Virus record (IMG/VR): IMGVR_UViG_3300021964_007473
Span: 1 to 58,919 of that record
Origin: a virus
Length of the DNA: 58,919 nt
Direction: 5' to 3' (one strand)
Part shown: positions 7,863 to 15,819 of the stretch, piece by piece
How positions within the stretch are numbered: position 1 is the first letter of the stretch
How the letters are laid out: every line of letters begins with the position of its first letter
The notes under the pieces: generated by a model
What the model was told of the DNA's origin: nothing
What the model saw: only the letters and a program-made list of their open reading frames with translations
The model's database searches: none
Position numbers and translations under genes: made by a program

Positions 7863-8105
7863 ATGCAAGACAAATCGTACATGCCACGTGGTATTGCCAC
7901 GACCACCCTTGACGTGTTGAACCCTGAGCGCAGCGTCATCGTTGACATGATTATGGTGCAGTTTCTCTCGGCCATCCTTGTCCTTGTGGCTATTATTTTG
8001 TTCAAAGGCAACGAACTGCCTGCATCCTCCATGTCCTACTACGTGGTCGGATTGTTTGGTAGCGTCCTTGCGTTGACCGGTGTGTACGCCCGCATCGTTC
8101 GATGA
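7863..8105 (+). CDS. Small protein with two membrane segments
   Basis: This 80-residue protein has two hydrophobic helices at about residues 27-47 (VDMIMVQFLSAILVLVAIILF) and 57-79 (YYVVGLFGSVLALTGVYARIV), joined by a short loop. It is holin-like in size and topology, but it has no diagnostic motif and a pore role is not shown. The start is ATG 7863, one base after the preceding stop. It is the last membrane protein of the 4590-8105 cluster and precedes the packaging genes. Confidence 0.6.
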   Translation: MQDKSYMPRGIATTTLDVLNPERSVIVDMIMVQFLSAILVLVAIILFKGNELPASSMSYYVVGLFGSVLALTGVYARIVR

Positions 8106-8109
8106 CGGA

Positions 8110-8817
8110 ATGCTTTTGAAAGAAATGCCACCAAACAAAAATATGAGCAGCGACCGCGTTATGAAGCGGTCGTGTTCTTTTTGCATGGACGAAGAGCGCG
8201 ATGGGCTTGAGCAGGGCCTTCTCGACGGTCACATTTCGCCAAAGCAGTTGGACAAAGACAAGGGGTGGCGAACCAACACCACCGAGCGGCACTACCGCAA
8301 CCACATGGGCGAGTTTCACCTTGCATCCAATTCAGGATGTCCTGTCTGTACGTCGCATCAGCGTGCTGCGTACGAAGAGTTGTACTTCAACACAGGCAAC
8401 AGCGACCTCATCGCTCAAGAGTTGGAAGTCAGCGAGAACGTGGTCTATCAGCACATGAAGAATCACTTTCAGCCGCTTGTGCAAAAGACGGCTGCTATCG
8501 AAGTCGCCCTGCGTGCAGGCACCGAGATTGATTTGTTGCGAAGCAACGCTGAGCGGCTCAATCACAAGTTGAGCGAACTGCTTGACGAAGGCAGCGTCCA
8601 CGAAGACGGCTTTGTGCGGGATGCGGTGTCGCTGCACAAGGAAGTTCGTGAAACAGTCAAAGACCTGCTTCGCTTCCAAGACCAATGGGGTGCGCAAAGC
8701 GACACGCAGCAGGTCAATCAGACCTTCAACATCTTGCAAGTCGAATTGAGCAAGGAGAGTCCTGAAGTATGGGCGCGGCTTAGGGCGCAATTGATGGAGA
8801 ACATGGGGGTGGAGTGA
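8110..8817 (+). CDS. Putative small terminase / HTH zinc protein
   Basis: This 235-residue protein has Cys pairs SCSFCMD near the N terminus and GCPVCTSHQR at about residue 77, forming a possible split zinc site. A helix-turn-helix-like segment follows (NSDLIAQELEVSENVVYQHM), then a long helical C terminus. DNA-binding proteins of this build placed upstream of the large terminase are usually the small terminase subunit, which recognises the viral genome for packaging. I infer that role from position and the HTH, not from a family match. ATG 8110 is used; ATG 8125 or 8143 are possible. The gene overlaps the next by TGATG. Confidence 0.5.
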   Translation: MLLKEMPPNKNMSSDRVMKRSCSFCMDEERDGLEQGLLDGHISPKQLDKDKGWRTNTTERHYRNHMGEFHLASNSGCPVCTSHQRAAYEELYFNTGNSDLIAQELEVSENVVYQHMKNHFQPLVQKTAAIEVALRAGTEIDLLRSNAERLNHKLSELLDEGSVHEDGFVRDAVSLHKEVRETVKDLLRFQDQWGAQSDTQQVNQTFNILQVELSKESPEVWARLRAQLMENMGVE

Positions 8818-10106
8818 TGCCGATGATGGGACGCGGCTCGGACACTCGCATGTACTCGCCGCGTAGCGAGTCCGACAAGATGTACTCGTCGGCCAACGAG
8901 GACGAGGACAAGTACTCGCCCACGTCCCCGGAGGACATGGAACGCCGCCGTGAAGAGCGGAAGAAGCGTGAAGAAGAGCGCAAGGACAAGCGCAGTAAAA
9001 TCAAGCACATCAAGGTCAGCGCAAAGTTGCCCCTTGAAGGTGCTGAATCCTCAATGGGTGAGGACGACGGCAACAAGCAGGACTTGGAACGGGAACTTGG
9101 TTTGCAAGGTGGGCCTGCGGGTAGTCGAGGCCACATGCTTGACATGGCTACGGGGGCCAAGACGGGTACCGGTAGTGCAATGACCGGTCCTGTTCCGCTC
9201 TTCATGAGTGAACCAATGGAAGATGCTTGGTCCACGTTGCTGAAGCGTGAAACACCCGGTACCATCGAAGCCCGTCGTCGCCGTGAAGCGCGGCGCGAGT
9301 TCCGCCCATCCACAGGACAATTCAAGCGGCCACCCGGCGGCATGGACCCAAGCGGTGCTACCATGCGGCGTTTTCGCGCCCGTATGCGTGGTATCAAGGG
9401 TGGAAAGAAAACGGGGCTGATGAAACCCCACCTGTCTGTGGAGATGAGTCACCGTGGCATTGCGACGAAGCAACCCATGTCGAAAGACCCGCAAAAGTAC
9501 CGACAGTACATGGGCCAATCTGAGGCTCGCAAGATTCTTGGCAATGTACGCACGACCTTCTCGCCCCACGCCCGCTACGCCGAGCGAGGCAGTTACGCCG
9601 GACCCACCGGAGCAGGAAGGCTCAGCGGACTCTTGCCCGGACAGTCAGGGCAAATGAGGCAACCTGCGCTGCGCTCAATGCGTGTGCGCCGACCCCGTAT
9701 GCCTCGGATGCCTCGCCCACCGATGCCACCCATGCCGCCGATGATGCCTTCACCGCAATCGTCCATGGTCCCCGGCATCCCATCTGCTCCTTCTGCTCCC
9801 TCGTCCATCATGATGAGCGAAGAGCGTGCTGAGAGTGAGATGCTCAAAGGCCGCGCTGCCCGCACGACTGAGCGACTCAACATCATGCGCCGTATCATGG
9901 CAGCGTTGGAGCGTGCCAACAAGTTGCAAAAAGCGGGTACGCGCAGCGCAATGGAGAACGGTCACGTTCCTGCTCACCCTGCCGGTGTGAGTCCCAAAGA
10001 CGAGTCGGACCCTGAAGGGCCGACGGAAAACGACGAGACTGACGCGAAGCAGTTCGGTCTTGACCCGGCGGGTTACCTCGTCTCACAACGGGGGCATATG
10101 GGATGA
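8817..10106 (+). CDS. Arg/Met/Pro-rich virion-type protein with PMEDAW motif
   Basis: This 429-residue protein consists mostly of low-complexity blocks. The N terminus is acidic and Ser-rich (RMYSPRSESDKMYSS). A Glu/Arg/Lys helix lies at about residues 42-70, basic Gly/Arg segments follow, and a run of Met-Pro-Arg repeats sits at 9690-9750. The recurrent peptide PMEDAWSTLLKR is at 9213-9248. No enzyme motif is seen. The strong positive charge fits binding to DNA or to an acidic scaffold. It begins at ATG 8817 in a TGATG overlap. The role in the particle is inferred from position and motif. Confidence 0.6.
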   Translation: MPMMGRGSDTRMYSPRSESDKMYSSANEDEDKYSPTSPEDMERRREERKKREEERKDKRSKIKHIKVSAKLPLEGAESSMGEDDGNKQDLERELGLQGGPAGSRGHMLDMATGAKTGTGSAMTGPVPLFMSEPMEDAWSTLLKRETPGTIEARRRREARREFRPSTGQFKRPPGGMDPSGATMRRFRARMRGIKGGKKTGLMKPHLSVEMSHRGIATKQPMSKDPQKYRQYMGQSEARKILGNVRTTFSPHARYAERGSYAGPTGAGRLSGLLPGQSGQMRQPALRSMRVRRPRMPRMPRPPMPPMPPMMPSPQSSMVPGIPSAPSAPSSIMMSEERAESEMLKGRAARTTERLNIMRRIMAALERANKLQKAGTRSAMENGHVPAHPAGVSPKDESDPEGPTENDETDAKQFGLDPAGYLVSQRGHMG

Positions 10107-12247
10107 TGCTTGACCCGATTGCCATTCGCAAGGCATGGGGTCTTTTTCACCACAGTCCAAGAGGGCATTCAGCCATTCTGCGCAATCCTCCGCCCGAGGC
10201 ATTCCGACCAATGGACCAATTGGACGTGCCTGCGTTTGCTCACGACGGAAAGGGGGAGATTTACCCCGGTCAGTTTGAAAAAGACGATGCGGGGATTCAC
10301 TACTACCACACCCGTCCCAAAGACGACCCGCGTGGACCTCAGTTCTTTATGCACGGCATTGACGCTGCTGCGCACCATTTGAGAAAGGCACTCAAAGGTC
10401 GCGTACCTGAAGGTTTCAATCCCGTACCGTTGATTGATGCTGCAATCCAACTGTACAACAAGAACCACGAAAGTGACGCACATCAACTTGCTCCATTTGC
10501 AAGCAACCAATGGCGAAAGATACGTGCAGGACAATATCCAAGTCACGGTGTTACATCAACCCGAGAAGGTACAAATCGTCCAAGCCGTACGGACAACGGT
10601 ACCAAGATTACTACGCTAACAAATTGGAACCACGCAACCAATCCTAATGGTCGTTTTGTTGAGTCGTACTACCTGCCGTTTAATGCGGAATTACGGTACA
10701 TTCTTGACGACGTGCTTCCGCAATTTGATATTGACCCAAAAGAATTGGAAGGTCGGTTACCCTTTTTGCAAAGCAACAAACCGTTCGTGTACGCCAACAT
10801 GACGGCTCCACCGGACTACATTCACTCTCCACAAAAAGACCCCGGTTCTTCCACCGTGGACCATACGAAGCACCCTTATCCTGATGAGTTTGGCCCGTCT
10901 ATGGATGCCTCCCACACGTGGGAAGTTCTTCACCATCTGCCTGACATTTTTTTCCGACCGGTCGGTGGTAAGCCTGCGGTACAATTAGAACGACTTGCAG
11001 GTGAATACATTGCAGAAGCCTTGCAGGAAGGTTTGGACCACGTGCCCAATGTGCCTGTCACCATTGATGTACCAATGGAAGGGCGCATGCAAATGGGCAT
11101 GAGGGATGCTATGGAAAATCCAACCTACCGACAAGCCCTCATCAAGTCGGTGTCAAAGGTTCCGGCCATGATGTTCCTGTTTGGTCGTTCAAGCCAAGGT
11201 CCTTTCGTCAAACTCTTCAACGACGTGCAAGAGACATTGGAAGGTGATGGAATTGGCTACGAAGGTCAACTTGGTCACGTTAAGCAAGGCAGTTCGTCAA
11301 AAGGTCAAGCGGGTACTCACGTCAGGGGTGCAGAAGTTCTTGCCCTTGCCCGTGCTATGGGTGAAGGGGAGGAAGGAAAGAGTGCGCTTAGCCAAGTGCC
11401 CTTTTCCGGCGACGAACAGATGCAAGAAACCATTGCTCGCAACCGTCGTACCATTGAAGCACTTGCGGACCATCAAGCCTCAGCCCGTGGTCATGAAATC
11501 CGTCTTGGACTTGGAGAGATTCCAAGCGAGTTGGCTGCTCAGCGTGTGTACGAAAACTACCCAACCGCTGACCCGGAAACCGGGCAAATGCCCCTTGGTC
11601 AAGACCTTGACCCGCACATGGAAGCCTATTTTCATGGCATGAATTATGCAGGCTATTCGCCTGTCCCCACACAACAAGAAGTCCCTGCGTCTGCACCCGT
11701 ACCGGCGTCCGCTCATCCGTCGGCTACGGTGCCTCCACCAACAAGCGGCCCTTCACCTCCGCCGCTCGCAGACGCAGGGGCACCTCAACCCTTGTCGGCT
11801 GAGTTCCAAGCCATCCGACCGGACATTGGCCGCTACTCCCCTGCACAGTTCAGGGAAATGCTCGACCTTGCAGGTCGTGGTCGGCAGCGGCCTGTTGCTT
11901 CGCCTGAGTTGTCTCCCGTTGAAGCACGCGCTCAAGCAGGCCTGTCCGACCCACGCCAAACCTTGCTGACGCAGTTCATGCGCAGCGAAGACGTGCATCT
12001 GCCTGTGATGGACCAAGTAATGAAGGCACTTGAGCGAATGCAGTACCGCGAGGCTGAATTGGACAACAACGTGGTGAAACACCTCAGTTCTTCCCGCACG
12101 TCCTCCCGTCAGTTGGCTTCATACGTTGGGCTTACCTCCGAGGAAGTGACCAACATTCATCACACGATGGGTGATTGGCACAAAATTGCGAAGTCGTACA
12201 ACGTCCAACCCGAGGTCGTCAAGGTCATCAAAATGAGTATGAGGTGA
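10103..12247 (+). CDS. Large unknown virion-type protein
   Basis: This 714-residue protein belongs to no recognised family. The N terminus (DPIAIRKAWGLFHHSP) vaguely resembles the recurrent PMDLAW peptide but with different spacing. Residues 30-440 are mixed and rich in His, Pro and Asn. A Pro/Ala/Ser linker lies at about 525-560, followed by a helical C-terminal region ending with a HTH-like pattern (SSRQLASYVGLTSEEVTNIH). It starts at ATG 10103 or 10106 in an overlap with the preceding stop. Its last bases (GAGGTGA) form the ribosome site of the next gene. An internal head or packaging-accessory protein is possible. Confidence 0.6.
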   Translation: MMLDPIAIRKAWGLFHHSPRGHSAILRNPPPEAFRPMDQLDVPAFAHDGKGEIYPGQFEKDDAGIHYYHTRPKDDPRGPQFFMHGIDAAAHHLRKALKGRVPEGFNPVPLIDAAIQLYNKNHESDAHQLAPFASNQWRKIRAGQYPSHGVTSTREGTNRPSRTDNGTKITTLTNWNHATNPNGRFVESYYLPFNAELRYILDDVLPQFDIDPKELEGRLPFLQSNKPFVYANMTAPPDYIHSPQKDPGSSTVDHTKHPYPDEFGPSMDASHTWEVLHHLPDIFFRPVGGKPAVQLERLAGEYIAEALQEGLDHVPNVPVTIDVPMEGRMQMGMRDAMENPTYRQALIKSVSKVPAMMFLFGRSSQGPFVKLFNDVQETLEGDGIGYEGQLGHVKQGSSSKGQAGTHVRGAEVLALARAMGEGEEGKSALSQVPFSGDEQMQETIARNRRTIEALADHQASARGHEIRLGLGEIPSELAAQRVYENYPTADPETGQMPLGQDLDPHMEAYFHGMNYAGYSPVPTQQEVPASAPVPASAHPSATVPPPTSGPSPPPLADAGAPQPLSAEFQAIRPDIGRYSPAQFREMLDLAGRGRQRPVASPELSPVEARAQAGLSDPRQTLLTQFMRSEDVHLPVMDQVMKALERMQYREAELDNNVVKHLSSSRTSSRQLASYVGLTSEEVTNIHHTMGDWHKIAKSYNVQPEVVKVIKMSMR

Positions 12248-12251
12248 AATC

Positions 12252-12983
12252 ATGAAGCCCGTACTCGTTCGTAAATCTGAAACTGCGTTGCAGCAGGTAC
12301 CAAGTGGCGGTTTGCAGTTGGTGGTTGGTGGCAAAGGCCCATCAATTCGTGAACTTGCGGGCATGGCTTTTGGCCGAAAAACAGGTCAGAAAGGGCAAGG
12401 ATGGCAAAGACTTGGTGCTATTGCTGATTTGGCAGGTCGCGGTCTTTCTGCTGCGGCTACCACGCAACAAATTGCAGACCAAATGCAAGGGGGCAACCTC
12501 GCTGCTCCTATGGGTGCGTACGCACAATACCTTGCAAACCAACCGTGGCAATTCATTGAAAGGCAAAAAGAAACACAACCTCAAACTCAATCTTCGCCCA
12601 CTCAGCAGCAATCCCCACAAATGCAGTCTGTTGCACCGGGTTCAACTGCTCCTGATGGCTCCGCACTACCACCGGAGCAAATGATGCTACCGGGTATGGA
12701 GCAACCTCAGCAACCTCAGCAACCTGTGCAGCAACCTGTGCAGCAACCTGTGCAGCAACCTGTGCAACCTGTTCCTCCTGAAGAAGCAGCAGCGGCCATG
12801 ACAGGACAACCTGTTCAACAGTCTGCTGCTGCTCAGCCTGCTGCTCAACCTGCTGCTCAGCCTGTTAACCCTGCACTTGCAGCAGAACAACTCCGAGCGC
12901 AAGGACAAACCGGTTTATTCACCTATTCTGCTGAGCCGTTTGAACATGCGATGGACTACTTGCTCAAGAGGTTGAGCCGATGA
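12252..12983 (+). CDS. Gln/Pro-rich protein ending in a diverged PMDLAW-type motif
   Basis: This 243-residue protein has a start with a strong ribosome site (GAGGTGA, four bases before ATG 12252). Residues 1-100 are partly helical and Gly/Ala/Gln-rich. Residues 100-225 are disordered Gln, Pro and Ala, with tandem PVQQ units encoded by a 12-bp repeat. The C terminus is PFEHAMDYLLKRLSR (motif 12936-12971), a variant of the recurrent peptide and again at the extreme end. It overlaps the large terminase gene by ATGA, so it may bring a partner to the packaging complex (inference). Confidence 0.6.
   Translation: MKPVLVRKSETALQQVPSGGLQLVVGGKGPSIRELAGMAFGRKTGQKGQGWQRLGAIADLAGRGLSAAATTQQIADQMQGGNLAAPMGAYAQYLANQPWQFIERQKETQPQTQSSPTQQQSPQMQSVAPGSTAPDGSALPPEQMMLPGMEQPQQPQQPVQQPVQQPVQQPVQPVPPEEAAAAMTGQPVQQSAAAQPAAQPAAQPVNPALAAEQLRAQGQTGLFTYSAEPFEHAMDYLLKRLSR
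12702..12767 (+). repeat. In-frame tandem repeat coding PQQ/PVQQ
   Basis: Two copies of a 9-bp unit (CAACCTCAG) are followed by about four copies of the 12-bp unit CAACCTGTGCAG from 12720. The units keep the reading frame and extend a disordered Gln/Pro linker. Copy number could vary between related genomes by slippage. Confidence 0.8.
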
Positions 12984-14467
12984 ATGAAGACATGAATCAG
13001 TTCATCCTTGAGATGGACCGTGAAATGTCGGCCAAGTCCTTCAGGTACTTCTTTACCGAGATTCTCGGTTTTGAGTACTCGTACCACCATGAATGTTGGG
13101 ACAAAGGGTTGGACTCCAACCGCTACTACTGTGTGAAAGCAAGTCGTGACCACGGCAAATCCGTGTTCTTCATGTCCTATGCCCTGTGGATTGCGGCGTT
13201 TCAGCCCAACACCCACGTCATGATTTTCAGCCACTCGCTTGAGCAGACGCTTGAACACATGCGGTTCATTCGCAACAACATCGAATCCACCCCGTGTCTG
13301 CGACACCTTATTCCTGAAGGCCGACCTTGGCGAAAGACCTACTTTGACTTTGCAAACGGAAGCCGTATGATGGCAAAGTCCGTGGGTGGTGGTACCCGTG
13401 GTTTCCACCCGAACGTGGTTGTGTGCGACGACATTCTGTGGGGCACGACCGGTACTGAATTGCAGCGTGCTGCGGATTGGTTCTATGGTGTTCTGCTTCC
13501 TGTGCTGCACCACACCGGTCGCATGATGATTGTCGGTACACCTTTTTCGTACAACGACCTGTACGCAGAACTTGAGCAACGTGAGGCATTCACCGTTGAA
13601 ACCTACCCTGCCATCAACACCGAAGGAAAAGCCCTGTGGCCTGAGCGGTGGGATTTGGAATCGCTTGACCAACGGCGACTTTCTATGCCTGCTATTCAGT
13701 TCTCCCGTGAATACCTGTGCGAGCCGATTCACGACGTTGCGAGTATGTTCCCCAACGACATTCTTGAAAAAGCAAGGGACAGGGACCTTGTGTTGCTTGA
13801 CCGCGCTGAGATGGAGTATGACGAAGAAGGTGAGTCGGCAGGCATCTTTGGGCAGCATTTCATCGGATGGGACACGGCGATTGCCTCGGACAAGAACGCT
13901 GACTTTACCGCTATGCTTGTGCTACGTACGTTACCTGATGATGGTACCAAACAAATTGTCGGTGTGCATCACGAACGTGGAATGAGCGGTGCAGCGCAGA
14001 AGCGGCAAATCCTGATGATGAACAACCGCTTCCAACCTGACTTGATTGAACTTGAGGGCAACAACTTCCAACGCATGTTTGCTGCTGAACTGCAAGACAT
14101 GCGCAACGACATTCCCATCAAGACGTTCATGACCACCCGTCAGCGCAAGGAATCCATGTTCATGTCCCTGCTCATGGCGTTTGAGCAAGGTCAGATTCGC
14201 ACACCCTACGGGGATGAGCGAAGCCGTGAGTTCACGCACAAGTTGGAGCAAGAACTCAACCGCTTCGGCATGCAGAAAAACGGGAAGTTGGAAAGCGTGG
14301 GTACGCACGACGACTTGGCAATGGCCCTCGCTTTGGCGAATTGGGGCACCAAGGAGTTCCGTGGCTCGCTCGTCATGCTTGACGACTACATGCCCGGATT
14401 TGGCGATTGGCTTAGTGGTGGTCGTCAGGAAGAGAAAGGAGGGTTTGGTGGATGGCTGACCCCTTGA
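12980..14467 (+). CDS. terL: Terminase large subunit (ATPase/nuclease)
   Basis: This 495-residue protein has both expected domains. The ATPase part shows Walker A ASRDHGKS (residues 54-61), Walker B VVVCDDI (146-152) and a coupling segment MIVGTPFS (183-190). The RNase H-like nuclease part shows Asp in GWDTAIASD (297-304), Glu in LIELEGNN (355-362) and the last Asp pair in THDDLAMAL (442-450). It pumps DNA into the prohead through the portal and cuts concatemers. The length is normal for the family. The gene overlaps the upstream gene by ATGA and is followed by a 53-base gap, a LAGLIDADG protein and the portal. There is no intein or frameshift. Confidence 0.95.
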   Translation: MNEDMNQFILEMDREMSAKSFRYFFTEILGFEYSYHHECWDKGLDSNRYYCVKASRDHGKSVFFMSYALWIAAFQPNTHVMIFSHSLEQTLEHMRFIRNNIESTPCLRHLIPEGRPWRKTYFDFANGSRMMAKSVGGGTRGFHPNVVVCDDILWGTTGTELQRAADWFYGVLLPVLHHTGRMMIVGTPFSYNDLYAELEQREAFTVETYPAINTEGKALWPERWDLESLDQRRLSMPAIQFSREYLCEPIHDVASMFPNDILEKARDRDLVLLDRAEMEYDEEGESAGIFGQHFIGWDTAIASDKNADFTAMLVLRTLPDDGTKQIVGVHHERGMSGAAQKRQILMMNNRFQPDLIELEGNNFQRMFAAELQDMRNDIPIKTFMTTRQRKESMFMSLLMAFEQGQIRTPYGDERSREFTHKLEQELNRFGMQKNGKLESVGTHDDLAMALALANWGTKEFRGSLVMLDDYMPGFGDWLSGGRQEEKGGFGGWLTP

Positions 14468-14520
14468 ATTACCCGTTCGCTGAGTGGGGTTTTTAACCAA
14501 TGGTCAAGTGAGTGGTCATT

Positions 14521-15819
14521 ATGTGGGGGAGTGCATTGGTGGGTGACGTGTACGACGTGCCCCTTGTGAGTGACGACCCTTTCACCAAGATGGTGATGAA
14601 CTCCATTGCTCAGCATCCCTTCTTTTCACCGCATGACGTACCCATGCAAACCACGTCAACGGTTTTTCTCAAAGAAGACCTGCGAAAGCGAGAGTTCCCG
14701 AAGAACGGCGACGGATGGCTTGAGACGTATTGGGGAAAAGACGCTGACACCATCATTCGTGAGTGCCGCAAGATGCGACGGCACGACAAAGACAACCGTG
14801 ACGAATACGACGAAACGATTGGGCTTGTGCGCCAACTGAAAGCCATGGAGGTTGAAGCAACCATCAACAACCTGTCGTGGGCTGAAGGTATGGAGAGCGT
14901 CATTAAACAAATGGGGCTGACTGACCGTAGCCTCAAGGCGTTGCGTAAGTTTGGTGAGAGCCGTAGTGTGTCGTTGCAGAAGGCATGCCATCAATTCCTC
15001 AAGGCCAACACCGTGTTGCAAATGCTCAACGACAAAGTGGATTGGGATGAAGACGACCAACAATCGTGGGTTGACGCCACGCATTTGCAGAAAGATGCTC
15101 GCAAAATGTGGCGAAACGTACTGCACCAAGTGGACACGTTGAACAAGGCAGAACAAGATGCCCTGTACTTTGCAGCAGAAGAATTGCAAGCCCACGGTCA
15201 CCTGAGCAGCCGAGAGTTGCTCCGCCGTGGCTCAGACACCTTGGACCGCAACATGACGGCGCAGCGCATGGGTGCATTGCTCAAGATGTACGGTGAAGAG
15301 TTGAACATCTTCAAGAGTACATCACGCGGTGACTACGTTCTTTTGGGTCGTGATGGATTCATCATCAAGGACATTTGGGCGTACATGGCGGGTTCACTCG
15401 ATTCTGACGGTAGCATCTTCATCAGCGAGCGCGGTGACCCCCGTGTGACCTTCGTTGCAAGCGGTGACTCAGGGAAACAACTGTGCGAAGACTTGCACAA
15501 GGCCACCGGATGCGGTCGTCTTGTCACGGACCAAAAGGTGTCCCGCAACACCAAGAAGAGCGTACACCGACTCATCTTTTCACGCAAGGACGACATTCGC
15601 CGTGTCCTCAAGGCTACCCTTCCCCACATGATGCTCAAGACCACGCAAGCGAGAGCCATGCTCTCGTACGTGGATGAGAATGATTCCATGCGAAAGCAGG
15701 AGTTGTACCGACTTGTCACCTTCTCAAATTGGAAGGACCATACGGTGAAAGCCAACGGGCTTCTTGATAAGTGGGGAATTGATGCCGATACCATCGGTGC
15801 ATACGCGGAGGGTCTATGA
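14521..15819 (+). CDS. LAGLIDADG-domain protein with helical N-terminal region
   Basis: This 432-residue protein starts at ATG 14521; GTG 14512 is three codons upstream. Residues 1-225 are helical and charged, unrecognised. About 228-265 looks like a winged helix (LSSRELLRRGSDTLDRN then RMGALLKMYGEEL). The C-terminal third holds one LAGLIDADG motif, AYMAGSLDSDGS (15379-15414), with the acidic residues needed for cleavage and the usual following strands. Single-motif members act as homodimeric homing endonucleases; others became DNA-binding regulators. The gene sits between intact terminase and portal genes and overlaps the portal by ATGATG, so it is a fixed cassette rather than an intein. Whether it cuts DNA cannot be read here. 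Confidence 0.75.
   Translation: MWGSALVGDVYDVPLVSDDPFTKMVMNSIAQHPFFSPHDVPMQTTSTVFLKEDLRKREFPKNGDGWLETYWGKDADTIIRECRKMRRHDKDNRDEYDETIGLVRQLKAMEVEATINNLSWAEGMESVIKQMGLTDRSLKALRKFGESRSVSLQKACHQFLKANTVLQMLNDKVDWDEDDQQSWVDATHLQKDARKMWRNVLHQVDTLNKAEQDALYFAAEELQAHGHLSSRELLRRGSDTLDRNMTAQRMGALLKMYGEELNIFKSTSRGDYVLLGRDGFIIKDIWAYMAGSLDSDGSIFISERGDPRVTFVASGDSGKQLCEDLHKATGCGRLVTDQKVSRNTKKSVHRLIFSRKDDIRRVLKATLPHMMLKTTQARAMLSYVDENDSMRKQELYRLVTFSNWKDHTVKANGLLDKWGIDADTIGAYAEGL

Noticed and set aside
10106-10160. DPIAIRKAWGLF as another copy of the PMDLAW peptide
   Set aside because: It shares AW and nearby hydrophobics, but the spacing between Pro and Trp differs and the LLK end is missing, so it was not counted.
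12702-12767. Short tandem repeats as a CRISPR or origin iterons
   Set aside because: The units are 9-12 bp, without spacers, in frame, and code for Gln/Pro linkers. The same applies to 29499-29546 and 17238-17395.
14468-14511. Possible terminator after the large terminase (ACCC...GGGT followed by five T)
   Set aside because: The stem is only four pairs, and the next gene continues in the same direction with packaging genes, so a stop here is not supported.
14521-15819. LAGLIDADG protein as an intein or intron of terminase or portal
   Set aside because: Both neighbouring proteins are full length with complete motifs. The LAGLIDADG frame has its own start and overlaps the portal start, and no splice-type intein ends are seen.
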